Shown: positions 1-9,644 of the stretch, in pieces
Layout of the letters: the number at the start of each line of letters is the position of its first letter
Numbering within the stretch: position 1 is the first letter of the stretch
Assembly: GCA_041664345.1 (NCBI GenBank)
Contig: JBAYKX010000001.1
Span: 149,997 to 213,996, forward strand
DNA length: 64,000 nucleotides
Reading direction: 5' to 3'
Source of the DNA: GWE2-40-63 sp041664345
GTDB lineage: Bacteria > Bacteroidota > Bacteroidia > Bacteroidales > SZUA-534
Translations under genes and position numbers: made by a program
The notes under the pieces: model-generated
What the model saw: the letters and a program-made list of their open reading frames with translations, nothing else
Database searches by the model: none
What the model was told of the DNA's origin: nothing

Positions 1-337
1 CATGCTTATCATCGATAAAAAGAACGACATTGCCACCTTTCGGAGTATGGGACTTGATAAAGATCGGCTTCAGAAAATATTCCTTTTCGAAGGATGGATG
101 ATTAGTATAATCGGTGCCTTGTTGGGATTGATATTTGGAGCTTTATTTTGTTGGCTGCAATTAAAATTCGGATTGATACGAATTGGGGATTTGGGAACCT
201 TTTTAGTTGATTCCTTTCCGGTGAAATTGCTTTGGATCGACTTTGTCTTGGTTTTTGTAACCGTAGTGGTGATTGGTTTGGTGGCTTCGTGGTATCCAGT
301 TAAGTATTTTACAAAACGTTATTTGCAGGATTTATGA
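1..337 (+). CDS. ABC transporter permease C-terminal fragment (LolC/LolE/FtsX-like)
   Basis: Only the last ~111 residues are inside the window; the gene begins upstream. The fragment shows the end of an FtsX/MacB-type permease: a cytoplasmic stretch with the phrase FRSMGLDKDRLQKIF, typical of the coupling region (the family usually reads ...ilralGas...i.riFl.eG), then two or three hydrophobic segments (about residues 30-52 and 78-100) ending in WYPVKYFTKRY, the usual closing 'aa.yPa..A....'. Family knowledge: such permeases work with a LolD-type ATPase to release lipoproteins from the inner membrane or export substrates. LolC/E is the likeliest assignment, but without the N-terminus MacB-like export cannot be excluded. 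The stop overlaps the next start (ATGA), so the two genes are translationally coupled. Confidence 0.75.
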   Translation, partial: MLIIDKKNDIATFRSMGLDKDRLQKIFLFEGWMISIIGALLGLIFGALFCWLQLKFGLIRIGDLGTFLVDSFPVKLLWIDFVLVFVTVVVIGLVASWYPVKYFTKRYLQDL

Positions 338-1518
338 CACACTTTTTTCGAGTACTACCGATTTGGGTATTTACCGCTTTAGTTGCGATGCCTCTGTTTG
401 CTCAACGGCAAATGCCGCCCACCCAACCGTTAAGCAGTTCGGCTTACATAACCTTAATAACTTGCGATCCGGGCGACCAGTTGTATTCAACCTTTGGACA
501 CAGTGCCATTGGGGTGATTGACCCCGAACAGGGCATTAACTGGGTATTCAATTATGGCACTTTTAATTTCGAGGTTCCACATTTCTATTCCAAATTTGTA
601 TCCGGAAAATTGCTTTATCAATTGAGTTACGGTTCTAAGGAACGCTTTTTATACGAATACAAACGCTCGCAGCGCAGAGTTACCGAAGATGTACTCAATT
701 TAACCGAATCTCAAAAGCAGAAACTATTTGATCACCTGAAAAACAATTATCTGCCTGAAAACCGCGAATATCAATACGATTTCTTTTTCGATAATTGCGC
801 CACCCGTATTGTTGATTTGGTTTACGAGGCACTGGGCGATAGTTTGGTTTACCATGCCGACAGTTCCCGTAAGGAGATTACCTATCGTAATTTGATTGAT
901 ATTTACTTGCCCAAAAGCCATTGGAGCGATTTTGGGATTGACTTGGCGTTGGGCTCAGTAATCGATAAACCGGCAAACCCACGGCAACAGGCCTTTTTAC
1001 CCGATTATTTGCGCGATTATTTGAGCCGTTGCACCATAAATGATCTTCCATTTTTCACCCATTCCCAAGAGTTGGTCAGCGAATCGGCTCCCTTACCAGA
1101 AACAGCTTGGTATGTTCGTCCCGGATTGCTGTTTTGGCTGGTGTTCATTTCATTTCTGGTGTTTTCAATTGTGTTGCAGCATAAAAGCTGGATTATTGCC
1201 GACCGTATTTTGTTTGCCTCCATCGGAATTTTGGGTGTGGTAATCCTGTTACTATGGGTAGCCACCGACCACGATGCCACAGCCGGAAACTTGAATCTTT
1301 TATGGGCTAACCCGCTGTACCTGATTTATGCATTTTGTATATCTTCAAAAAAGGGATTCTGTTATGCTTGGGGTTCCCGCATAGTTGTAATTCTAAATTC
1401 ATTGGTATTGCTGGGATGGTTTATAATCCCGCAGGAATTCAATCTGGTATTTATTCCAATTATTGCCACGTTATTATTGCGCGGTGGGGTTCATGTAATG
1501 CGGAGTTATTCCCGGTAG
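334..1518 (+). CDS. DUF4105 (Lnb N-terminal-like) membrane-anchored protein
   Basis: A 394-residue protein with an N-terminal hydrophobic signal (residues ~8-24), a periplasmic DUF4105 domain (about 35-250) and four or five hydrophobic segments from ~262 to the end. The DUF4105 hallmarks are visible: a GHS motif at 55-57 in 'YSTFGHSAIGV', and the DNCATR motif with Cys155, which together resemble the Cys/His pair of NlpC/P60-like papain folds. Established: the domain is common in Bacteroidota and is related to the N-terminal part of lacto-N-biosidase Lnb. Its substrate is not known. The start overlaps the stop of the permease by ATGA, suggesting co-translation with a lipoprotein-release permease, so an envelope role is likely but inferred. 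Confidence 0.85.
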   Translation: MTHFFRVLPIWVFTALVAMPLFAQRQMPPTQPLSSSAYITLITCDPGDQLYSTFGHSAIGVIDPEQGINWVFNYGTFNFEVPHFYSKFVSGKLLYQLSYGSKERFLYEYKRSQRRVTEDVLNLTESQKQKLFDHLKNNYLPENREYQYDFFFDNCATRIVDLVYEALGDSLVYHADSSRKEITYRNLIDIYLPKSHWSDFGIDLALGSVIDKPANPRQQAFLPDYLRDYLSRCTINDLPFFTHSQELVSESAPLPETAWYVRPGLLFWLVFISFLVFSIVLQHKSWIIADRILFASIGILGVVILLLWVATDHDATAGNLNLLWANPLYLIYAFCISSKKGFCYAWGSRIVVILNSLVLLGWFIIPQEFNLVFIPIIATLLLRGGVHVMRSYSR

Positions 1519-1827
1519 AAACAAATGGAAGTGGACTATTTTTGTCATATCTCAAATTGATCATATTTCCTTAAAACCCCATTTACTATTCAATTCCTAC
1601 AATAAAATTTCTGCTATGGAGATACCGTTCAACAGTGTTTAAAACCCACTTCACTCCTGGTTGAGATTATGATTTAAATGTTGGAAAAAGGTATTTACTC
1701 TGCATTTGCTTTTGTTAATACATCAGACAAAAGGGGTTCAGAAAATCTAAAGTTCAGGATAAGCTTTGGGGATTCGCAATCCCGAAAAATCGCGACAAGT
1801 TGTTTGTGACTGTAACGCTTGGGCATT
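1519..1827. other. Intergenic region, no gene seen
   Basis: About 310 bases between two convergent genes. No open frame, RNA gene or convincing terminator stem was recognised. The only structure is a short near-palindrome GGGGATTCGCAATCCC around 1767, which could be a weak terminator of either gene. Confidence 0.5.
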
Positions 1828-2829
1828 TTATTTCTTCTTTTTAGTTTCAATTTTTTTTATTGCTCTTTCAAAGTCACTTTCTGCAATCATTATTTGTTGA
1901 GAATCTTTAAACTTTTCAAATTCTCTTTCTGCATTTTCTTTTGCTAATTCGTGTGATATTGAACCGGCATTATTTAAAATATCCCTGTCGTTTAAACTTA
2001 AAAACCCGTTTAATTTTTCAACCCAAGCTTTCATGTACATTGGGATTCTTCTCATTGCCTGTCCTTGTGCAAAAATCAAATATTGCTCCACTAGATTATT
2101 CAGTGATGTTAACTCGTTTTCATTCAAATAATTTTTGGCAATGGTAACATCTGTTTTTCTGATTTTATCACCACGCCATGAGGTTAATCCCATATTATGT
2201 TTTGAACTATCTACTCTCAGGTTAACTATTTCAGCAGCAGTTTGTCCTGTAATTGCCCAGTGTAATTTATTTTGTACAGTTTTGAAAAAATCAATACTGA
2301 TATTCAACGTAGGGTCATAATCGACACTTGTTGCATAAATATCGGTTATTTTGCGATAAAATCGTTTCTCTGATGTTCGAATATCTTGTATTCGCCTTTC
2401 GAGTTCTTCGAAATAATCGAAAGGCAAATCCGGATTTTTCAACCGTTCATCATCTAATATAAATCCTTTAATAATATATTCTTTTATGTGAAGAGTTGCC
2501 CATTGCCTGAATTTTGTTGCTACGTGGGATTTAATTCGGTAACCAACTGATATAATGGCATCAAGGTTGTAGAATTTTTGTTTGCGTTTAACTTCCCTGT
2601 TTCCTTCTTTTTGAACTTGTAAGAAATCCTTACAAGTTGCTTCTTCTTCCAATTCTCCCTCTTCAAATATGTTTTTAAGGTGAATGGTTATATTTTGCGA
2701 AGTTGTTTGAAACAATTCAGCCATTAACTTTTGAGTTAGCCAAACTGTTTCGTCCTGAAAACGAACATCTAATTTTGTTTCTCCGTTTTCGGTTTGATAT
2801 ATAATTAATTGGGATATATTTTCTTCCAT
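1828..2829 (-). CDS. RhuM family protein
   Basis: A 333-residue soluble protein matching the Virulence_RhuM family. The N-terminus carries the typical 'iiiYqt.dGe..ldVr..deTVWLtq.qmAeLF.t....I..HlknIf..gEL' pattern (residues 7-60), followed by YNLDAIISVGYR and KEYIIKGFILDDERLKN, both family signatures. The middle and end are helical. Established: rhuM was first noted on a Salmonella pathogenicity island, and homologues are scattered on mobile elements and near defence or restriction genes; the biochemical role is unresolved. Here it stands alone, convergent with the DUF4105 gene and followed by no obvious partner. Start chosen at the ATG giving MEENIS. Probably horizontally acquired cargo (inference). 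Confidence 0.85.
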   Translation of the reverse strand: MEENISQLIIYQTENGETKLDVRFQDETVWLTQKLMAELFQTTSQNITIHLKNIFEEGELEEEATCKDFLQVQKEGNREVKRKQKFYNLDAIISVGYRIKSHVATKFRQWATLHIKEYIIKGFILDDERLKNPDLPFDYFEELERRIQDIRTSEKRFYRKITDIYATSVDYDPTLNISIDFFKTVQNKLHWAITGQTAAEIVNLRVDSSKHNMGLTSWRGDKIRKTDVTIAKNYLNENELTSLNNLVEQYLIFAQGQAMRRIPMYMKAWVEKLNGFLSLNDRDILNNAGSISHELAKENAEREFEKFKDSQQIMIAESDFERAIKKIETKKKK

Positions 2830-3037
2830 TTTCTAAAAAAATCAGGTTATTTATTAATCCATAAATATATAATTATCGGCATGTGCATTGGCAATAAAAC
2901 AACTCTTCCCGCAAAGAACAGGTTTACTCACAAAAATATTTCATTTTCAAAGGTGTTCCCCGCAAATTAGCTGGGCAGGCAGTGAGGGCTTCGCCGTTGT
3001 GGGTCGGATGTTCATTTTATTTTTTTTCACTGTTAAA

Positions 3038-4443
3038 CTACAACCTTTTAAGCGATTGGCGGATCAATCGCATGGCTTCATCGGCAGTCATTTTTCCCAA
3101 AAGTACATCGCGGTAATGGGTACTCAGGTTATCGCTATTCCCAACCATGTATTGACTTACTACTTCGGTAAACCGATAGGTGTTTTTACCGTAATGGTTC
3201 TGAATGTAATAGGAGAATTCTTCGAATTGATCGGATCCAAATGAAACATCGGTAAGTTTCCCTTTAATACCGGTTGGGCATTTGGTATATTGAACCCACA
3301 TTTCCGCAATGTCAGGTGTATTCATGGCCAATAAAAAATCGACGGCTTTATCTTTATTCGGTGAATTTTTTAATACAGCCCACATAATTTGGTAAGCTCC
3401 CGGATAGAGGTCAACACTTTTAAAAGTGGGGAATTCATTAGGAATGCAATTTTTGGTTTTTTGAGGATTTTCTCCTTCCCAAATATTGTACATCCAGGCG
3501 CCATTGCTATAGAGCAAACATTTTTCATTTAGTAAATCAAATCTCGAATCGCTCCACTTTACGTTTTCCAAATTAGGATCGCATGGGTTGTAGGCTGATA
3601 TTTCTTCCAATACTTTCAATGTTTTTTGCCATGCCAAGAGCTTTTTTTCAGTTATTTCAACGGTTAAAAGCTCCTTCGAATCTTTTAATTCCGAAACATA
3701 CAATTGATAAGCTATAGCAAAAGCGGTTCTCCAATCAGTGGCATCGTGAATGGGTACAATTTGTTCCGATGGTTTTTTTTATTGTAAGCATCTACTGCTT
3801 TTACATAGCTAACAAAATCATTGGCTGTCATGCCATATTGTTTTATATCGATACCTACTTTTTTTGCTACTTCGGAATTGCTCCAAAGAGCCCAATATTG
3901 TCCTTCAATAAACGGTCCTGGAATGATGCCTCCCCATCTGTTTTTTATCTCCTCAGATAAAAGCTGGGGTAATGTGTTTTTTCTGAATTCGGGAATGGTT
4001 GAAAAATCAACCAAATACTTTTTGGCCCATTCCTGGTCGTTGCTAAAATTGGCCACCTCTTCAAACTGGTCGTTTATTCTAATAATATCCCATTCCGGAT
4101 TGGGTTCAACCATAATTTTGGATATAAACCGTTGATTGCTAAAAATATCAGTCCGATCAAAATAAATCTCTTCCGGAAATTTTAGTAATACGTTAACATC
4201 CTGATTTTCGAATTCATACTTGCGCACAAAATCGCGTACCAGTTTCTCCCTTTTCCCTTCGTTTAACCATTGCCCTATAAACCTAACCTGCGAGGTAGGT
4301 TCTATTTTTCTGTAATCATCAGTGTTTGTCTTAGTTGTTGCCTCATTGGTACAACGGCTAAAAAGTAGCACACATATATAGGTGAGTAAAACAAACCGAA
4401 TACTTTTTAATACTATATTCGAAATTTTATGGCTATTTGACAT
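3038..4443 (-). CDS. Extracellular solute-binding lipoprotein, interrupted by a one-base frameshift
   Basis: Two adjoining frames form one family-1-type solute-binding protein of ~467 residues. The upstream part starts at 4443 (MSNSHKISN...), with a hydrophobic signal and a lipobox-like LLFSRC, then 'RFIGQWLNEGKREKLVRDF', typical of ABC sugar-binding proteins. It ends in a premature TAG near 3716. The downstream frame reads on seamlessly (PSEQIVPIHDATDWRTAF...) and covers the C-terminal lobe. The frames meet at a run of eight A (minus strand) at about 3773-3780; nine A restores the protein. No permease or ATPase gene is adjacent. Instead the gene follows a HAMP-GAF-PAS sensor on the same strand, so it may be a sensing partner rather than an importer component (inference). 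Alternative: a real pseudogene or slippage-controlled gene. Confidence 0.65.
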
Positions 4444-4757
4444 TATTGGTGGAAAGTGAATTTTTTTATCCCTTTTACCCCTCTGTCTCCCGATCCCGAG
4501 TACTCGGGAGGGACAAATTGTCGACATATACTCCCCCGAGTCCTCGGGGGCGTGAGACCGCCTTCGGCTAAGTTCCCCTGCAAGCAAGGGAGAATGCACT
4601 GATTGTGCGTTGCTGCCATATTTGTGATTTAGTGCAGCCCTACTCCCTCCTTTTACCAAAGGAGGGTTGGGGAGGATACTTTTTAATAAATTAAAACTTG
4701 TTTCCACACATTTTGTTGAATAATCAAATTTATCCATTATGAAGAAAATTTCATGAT
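4444..4757. repeat. Intergenic repeat cluster with palindromes
   Basis: The gap between the sensor gene and the solute-binding gene is unlike its surroundings in base composition and holds stacked inverted repeats: CCCGAGTACTCGGG at ~4496, CCCCCGAGTCCTCGGGGG at ~4533, and CTCCCTCCTTTT...GGAGGGTTGGGGAGG at 4643-4676. The last recurs almost unchanged at 38497-38530, so it is a dispersed element. An open frame runs through it in phase with the downstream gene, but it has no protein-like character. Confidence 0.6.
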
Positions 4758-6623
4758 TTATTTTACTACCATTCCTATACTCATCACTTTATCAACAGAT
4801 CCAATGCTATTTTTCATGGGAACATGCGATTGAATAAAGCGATAAGTGGCCCCATTTTTAATAAATTCGATGTTAATACGCTGATTCTGGCCGGCATCTA
4901 CTTTCTGGCAGAACTCATGATACGCATCGTCATTAGCAAACCCCGATTTTAAGATGTCTTTAATGTTCATATTGGATTTATCACCTATTTTATCGGAAAA
5001 CGTATCAATAAATTGGTTGTTAGCTTCCAATACATTACCCCGAAGCTCATAAATTACTACGCAGTTTTCTTCTTTTACTGCTCTCCAAAAGCTGTTCATT
5101 TCTTCTTCTTTTCGGGCAGCTTCCTCCTTTATGGCGGTCATTTCTTCTAGGTTTTGTCGCACTTCCTCTTCTTGAGCCATCAACTCTTCGCGTTGCTTTT
5201 GCGATTCGCTCAATAACCGGCCTGTCCGTTCGTTTACTTTAACATTGATTAAAGTGGATGCTAAGCTTACGGCCAATTTCTCAACAAATTGTATTTTATA
5301 GGTTTCAAATTGATTAAATGATACCAACTCAGTAACTCCCACTACTTCAGTATCGGCAAGTAATGGAACTAACAGTATGCAATTTGGATTTGCTTCGCCC
5401 AGTCCGGAGGTTATTTTTACATAATTCTGAGGAACATCAATCATATAAATGGTAGCTTTTTCGTAAGCTGCCCTGCCCACTAGGCTTTCACCAAACCGGA
5501 ACTTGGAATCAACGGTTTTCCTCCTATCGTAGGCTATGGCAGCAGAGACTTCAAAATATAGGTCATCCGGGTCGGAATCGTTCAGTACAAATAGTGCCCC
5601 TTGATTGGCATCCATATAATTTATCAATTCCGCCATAAATGTGTAGGATAGCTTTTCAATATTGTCGTTATCCTGACGAAGGATATCGGCAAAATTGGCC
5701 AACCCTTTGGTAATCCAATTCTGGGTATCAATTTCCTTTTGTCGTGCAATCTCCAGTTGTTGAGAGTGTTTTAAATTGTCACGCATATTCAACAACGACT
5801 TTCCCACTAAATCCTCATTGCTAAGTGCTTCATAATCGGCATCAAAATTTCCTTTTGCTATTTCATCGGCAAAAATAACCCGGCCTTCAGTTCCTTTGAT
5901 AAGCTCATTGATGGATTTTTTTATCACCCCGATTTCATCGTTTTCATCAACGCTGAGCACTTCCACCGGTTTTCCTTTTGCTACTGCGGTAATGCGGCCT
6001 ACGATATCTTCAATTTTATTGGCAAACCAACTGTTGAATAGGAGAATGATTACCACCGAGGTTAAAACTATGCACAGAATGGAGCCAATAATGAACATCC
6101 AGGTAATGGAGTGTTTCTCATCCACAATACGTTCCATGTGTGCCTTGATAAAAAGATGGCCTAAAAATTTTCCATCTTCGAGCCGCAGCGGTTCAATGGC
6201 ATACAAATAGGTTTTTCCGTCTTCTTCTTTTTGAATAAAGGTGTTCTCCAAAGTTTCCTTGGTTAATGCCTCAAAAGAGTTTAAAAATGTAATTTCAGCA
6301 ATTGATTTATCCTGATATTCTTGATCCATGGAATAGTAAACTTTTCCGTTGGCACCAATAATCATGCAGTTATCAATTACTTCACCAACCATACTTTCCA
6401 TTGTTTTTTTGTCCTGAACGGTTTGGTACCGGAGCATACCTTTTGCCATAAGATATCCAGGTGTCGAAAATTTTTGGTTTAACCCGGCATCTATTTGGTT
6501 TGTGAACCGGTTAATGTAAAAAACCCCAAGACCCACAAATGCAATAACTTGGGTCACAAGTATCATTAAACCAATTTTGTAGGATAACTTTTTTACCTTT
6601 TTATTATCGGTTTTTTGTATCAT
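4758..6623 (-). CDS. Membrane sensor protein: periplasmic domain, HAMP, GAF, coiled coil, PAS; no kinase
   Basis: A 621-residue protein with TM1 at ~17-38, a ~130-residue extracytoplasmic sensor region, TM2 at ~172-198, a HAMP domain (~197-248, with the VDENDEIGVIKKSIN signature), a linker, a GAF domain (~305-460), a coiled coil rich in Glu/Arg/Gln (~465-510) and a PAS-like domain (~512-615). It stops there: no HisKA/HATPase, GGDEF, EAL, HTH or methyl-accepting region follows. Such output-less HAMP-GAF proteins are common in Bacteroidota and presumably signal by protein contact. The neighbour downstream is a solute-binding lipoprotein, suggesting a ligand-sensing pair. Sensor input and target are unknown. 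Confidence 0.8.
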   Translation of the reverse strand: MIQKTDNKKVKKLSYKIGLMILVTQVIAFVGLGVFYINRFTNQIDAGLNQKFSTPGYLMAKGMLRYQTVQDKKTMESMVGEVIDNCMIIGANGKVYYSMDQEYQDKSIAEITFLNSFEALTKETLENTFIQKEEDGKTYLYAIEPLRLEDGKFLGHLFIKAHMERIVDEKHSITWMFIIGSILCIVLTSVVIILLFNSWFANKIEDIVGRITAVAKGKPVEVLSVDENDEIGVIKKSINELIKGTEGRVIFADEIAKGNFDADYEALSNEDLVGKSLLNMRDNLKHSQQLEIARQKEIDTQNWITKGLANFADILRQDNDNIEKLSYTFMAELINYMDANQGALFVLNDSDPDDLYFEVSAAIAYDRRKTVDSKFRFGESLVGRAAYEKATIYMIDVPQNYVKITSGLGEANPNCILLVPLLADTEVVGVTELVSFNQFETYKIQFVEKLAVSLASTLINVKVNERTGRLLSESQKQREELMAQEEEVRQNLEEMTAIKEEAARKEEEMNSFWRAVKEENCVVIYELRGNVLEANNQFIDTFSDKIGDKSNMNIKDILKSGFANDDAYHEFCQKVDAGQNQRINIEFIKNGATYRFIQSHVPMKNSIGSVDKVMSIGMVVK

Positions 6624-6791
6624 AATGGGTAGTATTTATCAAAAATATAGTAGGTTCCCTTTTCGTTTTGTAGCGATTTAAAATTACAAAACCATAAAGC
6701 AAATTCAAACTATTTGCCGTTTTTTATTGATAGGATTTCGGAAGTTTATTGAATGGCGTACTCGAATTGTGCGAAATATTAGGGATAATTA

Positions 6792-6799
6792 TACATTTG
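6792..6799 (+). promoter_or_regulatory. Putative Bacteroidota -7 box (TACATTTG)
   Basis: Matches the Bacteroidota sigma-70 consensus TAnnTTTG. It lies only three bases before the ATG at 6803, so a transcript starting 5-7 bases downstream would be nearly leaderless. No clear -33 element at ideal spacing. Confidence 0.35.
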
Positions 6800-6802
6800 T
6801 AT

Positions 6803-7561
6803 ATGGATAGGTTTACTAGAAATAGGTTACCCGTAATTTTTATACTTCTGGCTTTACTGGCATGCAACCGGTCAATTCGTATGGAAATAAAGGATTATGA
6901 AATAAAAATAAATGGGTGTCGGGTTAAACGGTTTATTTTTATTTCCGAATTCAACCCAATCTATGGAACCGATAGCTTACAGTGGTTGCAGGCTGAATAC
7001 GATTCATTGTACCAAGAAAAACAGGCGGAATTAAACCAGCAAATACAAGAGCAAAACAAAAACCTTAATTCAGCCCGTAAGGAGTATGATACCATTGCCA
7101 ATTCAACTATGAAGAAAGTTTACAAACCAATGCTGGATGGGATGGAACAGCGAATCATTCATCTAAAACATATTCAAGAAACCTATATCCAGAATCCGGA
7201 ACATACACAATTCGGGGTTATTTCAGCAAGAATAAATTATTACCAGTTGAATAAAACCCAACTTTTGGGATATTGGGTACAGGTTTCCTTTACCGGCACT
7301 GAAGGACTTTTACCCATGAAAACCTATCAACACAACTACCTTTTTGATACCAATAAAAGGACTCTGATATCAACAACTAATAGGGTTTCCTATCGCCCAA
7401 CCGTTGCTACAATTTCCTCTACCGTAATGGGAATTCGTTTTCCTAACAACCGACAACCCGTATTGGTGATCAGCAAATCGTCTTCGAGCCGGATGCCTCC
7501 AAAATCGCGGTACTGGTTTACCTTGTCAAAGTTGATAAATTCGTGGTTTATTTTTTCCTGA
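6803..7561 (+). CDS. Small secreted lipoprotein of unknown function; 3' end probably misread
   Basis: Starting at the ATG at 6803, the product opens with MDRFTRNRLPVIFILLALLAC, a good lipoprotein signal with Cys21. A charged coiled-coil-like stretch follows (EKQAELNQQIQEQNKN...), then a beta-rich C-terminal part with a GYWVQVSFTGTEG phrase. I recognise no family. The open frame runs 172 bases into the convergent aminopeptidase gene, and its last ~57 residues are simply the antisense of that gene. One missing base before 7378 would place the tandem stops TAATAG at 7378-7383, ending the gene ten bases short of its neighbour. The true C-terminus is therefore probably near 7380. The longer start at 6749 lacks a signal and is not preferred. 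Confidence 0.6.
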   Translation: MDRFTRNRLPVIFILLALLACNRSIRMEIKDYEIKINGCRVKRFIFISEFNPIYGTDSLQWLQAEYDSLYQEKQAELNQQIQEQNKNLNSARKEYDTIANSTMKKVYKPMLDGMEQRIIHLKHIQETYIQNPEHTQFGVISARINYYQLNKTQLLGYWVQVSFTGTEGLLPMKTYQHNYLFDTNKRTLISTTNRVSYRPTVATISSTVMGIRFPNNRQPVLVISKSSSSRMPPKSRYWFTLSKLINSWFIFS

Positions 7562-8778
7562 TACCACTTATCAATCAATGCCGGGATGAAATAGATACCG
7601 GGTTCATTGGTAATAACAAATCCTGGTTCCAGTTTACGTCCCAAACGCAGGTACGCAGTTCCAAACTGGTCAATGGGACGGGTAACCTCATCGTAACCCA
7701 CATAAATCTGGCCTAAGTCTTCCATATCGTGAACATCCAGTCCCATCATGTGTCCTAAACCATGTGGGAAAAAGAGAGCGTGTGCTCCTGCTTTTACGGC
7801 GGCATCCACAGCGCCTTTCATCAAACCTGCGTCTTTCAACCCTTGAGCAATTACCCGGGCTGTTTCCAGATGAACCGATTGGTAAGTTATTCCTGGTTTT
7901 GCAGCAGTAGTTGCGTAATTGTTAGCATTCAAAACAATCTGATAAATTTCTTTTTGCTTTTGGGTAAATTTTCCGTTTACCGGAACCGTTCGGGTAAAAT
8001 CGGAAGCATAACCCATGTCCGTTTCAGCTCCGGCATCGGTAATCATTATTCTTCCGGCTTGCAGTATCTCCGTATGGTAATGGTTATGCAATGTTTGTCC
8101 GTTTTGAGTTAGGATAACTGGAAAAGAAATCCCTGCTCCGTGTTTAAAAGGGATGCTCTCAACAATTCCCGCAATCCGTTGTTCCGTTTCACCGGCTATG
8201 GCCATTTTCATCGAAGTAACGTGCATTTCATATCCAATGGCACAGGCCTTTTCAATTTCATCAATTTCAAAGGCATCTTTTATGGAGCGTAATTTAATAA
8301 TTGCTTTTACCAATTCCAGTGAACGTTTTTCATTCAGTTGGGTGGGATGGATTCCCAATAAATCGAAAAGTAAAATCTTGTTTTCAGCTCGGTAAGGAGG
8401 TAAAAAATGGATGAACCTTCCTTTCGCTGCGGCAGTTTTTAAAGTCTCAGCAAGCATTTTAAAAGCAGCTGATTTTCCAACACCCACTTGTGTGGCTTTA
8501 TCTTTGAGCATCGGTTGGACTCCCATCCAGATGATGTCCTCTATTTCCACATCGTTGCCAAAAAGGGTTTCTTCACCGGTTTCAAAATCAATCACCGCGG
8601 CCAATCCGGGATGATTAATTCCAAAAAAATAAAGAAAAGAACTGTCCTGACGGAAATGATATGTATTATCAGTATAATTCATGGGAGATTCAACATTACC
8701 AAGAAATAATCCTATTCCTTTTGTAACCAGTTTTTTTAGGTCGGCCCGGCGGCGGACATATACTTCTTTTTGAAACAT
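7390..8778 (-). CDS. pepP: Aminopeptidase P family metalloprotease (Xaa-Pro aminopeptidase)
   Basis: A 462-residue cytosolic M24B peptidase that removes the N-terminal residue from peptides with proline in second position. The N-terminal aminopeptidase-P domain (about 1-150) includes 'FRQDSSFLYFFGINHPG', and the C-terminal pita-bread domain carries all five dimetal ligands: Asp in ITDAGAE, Asp in YASDFTRT, His in HGLGHMMGLDVHD, Glu in TNEPGIY and Glu in GIRLEDD. Length and order are normal for the family. It starts at the ATG giving MFQKEVYV. Convergent with the small lipoprotein gene; no operon partner visible. Confidence 0.93.
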   Translation of the reverse strand: MFQKEVYVRRRADLKKLVTKGIGLFLGNVESPMNYTDNTYHFRQDSSFLYFFGINHPGLAAVIDFETGEETLFGNDVEIEDIIWMGVQPMLKDKATQVGVGKSAAFKMLAETLKTAAAKGRFIHFLPPYRAENKILLFDLLGIHPTQLNEKRSLELVKAIIKLRSIKDAFEIDEIEKACAIGYEMHVTSMKMAIAGETEQRIAGIVESIPFKHGAGISFPVILTQNGQTLHNHYHTEILQAGRIMITDAGAETDMGYASDFTRTVPVNGKFTQKQKEIYQIVLNANNYATTAAKPGITYQSVHLETARVIAQGLKDAGLMKGAVDAAVKAGAHALFFPHGLGHMMGLDVHDMEDLGQIYVGYDEVTRPIDQFGTAYLRLGRKLEPGFVITNEPGIYFIPALIDKWYQEKINHEFINFDKVNQYRDFGGIRLEDDLLITNTGCRLLGKRIPITVEEIVATVGR

Positions 8779-9345
8779 AGCCTAAATTTTAAGATTTTTC
8801 GATGGGAGAAAATTACCATTCCTTTTTGTTTTTAGCAACTTTTAAAAATAACTTATGTAGCATATTCAAGTTAGAAGTCAGAAGAAGGAAGTCGGAAGTC
8901 AGGAGTGGGAAGACAGAAGTTAGAGATTAGAAAATAGAAAAAGCCCTCGTATGTTTGTGTATTTATTATTATTTGTAAAGTTTCAAACAAGCTGTTGTAG
9001 GTAATTTCGGGGGAAAGTACCTGAAATGTATTGAGAATAAAGGTAAATTTAAATAATTAATACAAAAGGAACACATGGAAATACCAGATAGCCCTTGATA
9101 ACATTTTTATGTATATAGTCTTTCAGATGCAGCACCCATGATTTTTCTCTTTTGAGTCTGAATAGTATCTAAGAAATAAACTAAGTCGTTTATATTCAGC
9201 ACAATTTATGAGGAAAGAGGGCAAAGAGAATTTCTTTTCATGAAATATATAAAAACCTTTCCTTTTTTTACATTATTTTTAACCAAATCATTAAACTTAT
9301 TTAGCAAAAAAATTGTTAACCATTCAACTTTAAAATATTTAAATT
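8779..9345. other. Intergenic region with short purine-rich repeats
   Basis: No gene found. Around 8872-8945 there is a low-complexity run of GAAGTC/GGAAGTCAG-like units (AGAAGTCAGAAGAAGGAAG and variants), a common junk repeat of Bacteroidota intergenic DNA. The rest is AT-rich leader of the small gene starting at 9346. Confidence 0.5.
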
Positions 9346-9546
9346 ATGGCAGTAAGTGAAAGTAATGCAAGGTTAAGGAAATTAATTGATCAGGTGATTG
9401 ATGACGGTGTTATTACTCATGAGGAATATGATAGCATCATGCATATTGTTACTGAGGATGGTCATATCGATAATCAGGAAAGAGCAATGATAAAACAATT
9501 GCAAGGAATGATTGAAGACAAAACAGTAAAGTTTAGAAAGGGGTAA
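9346..9546 (+). CDS. Small acidic protein with an internal two-fold repeat
   Basis: A 66-residue protein after a long AT-rich leader. It has two similar halves, DDGVITHEEYDSI (19-31) and EDGHIDNQERAMI (37-49), each with an acidic DG-x-I/x-E pattern that recalls a degenerate EF-hand or a TerB-like helix pair. No signal peptide or membrane segment. I do not recognise the family. The coherent repeat, normal start and codon use like neighbouring genes argue that it is a real gene rather than a chance frame. Confidence 0.65.
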   Translation: MAVSESNARLRKLIDQVIDDGVITHEEYDSIMHIVTEDGHIDNQERAMIKQLQGMIEDKTVKFRKG

Positions 9547-9644
9547 TATTTTTTTTAGTTTTTATACCCAAATCGTTGATTTAAAAGCTATTATTTTATC
9601 AATTGCTTAATAGCATCAATTAGAGATTTCCGAATTTTACAAAA

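Noticed and set aside
3765..3785. Programmed frameshift or transcriptional slippage at the A-run of the solute-binding gene
   Set aside because: Possible in principle, but three other unrelated single-base losses occur in the window, so a consensus error is the simpler reading.
4444..4737. N-terminal extension of the solute-binding protein to 4737
   Set aside because: The added ~98 residues translate repeat DNA and would bury the lipoprotein signal; start at 4443 chosen.
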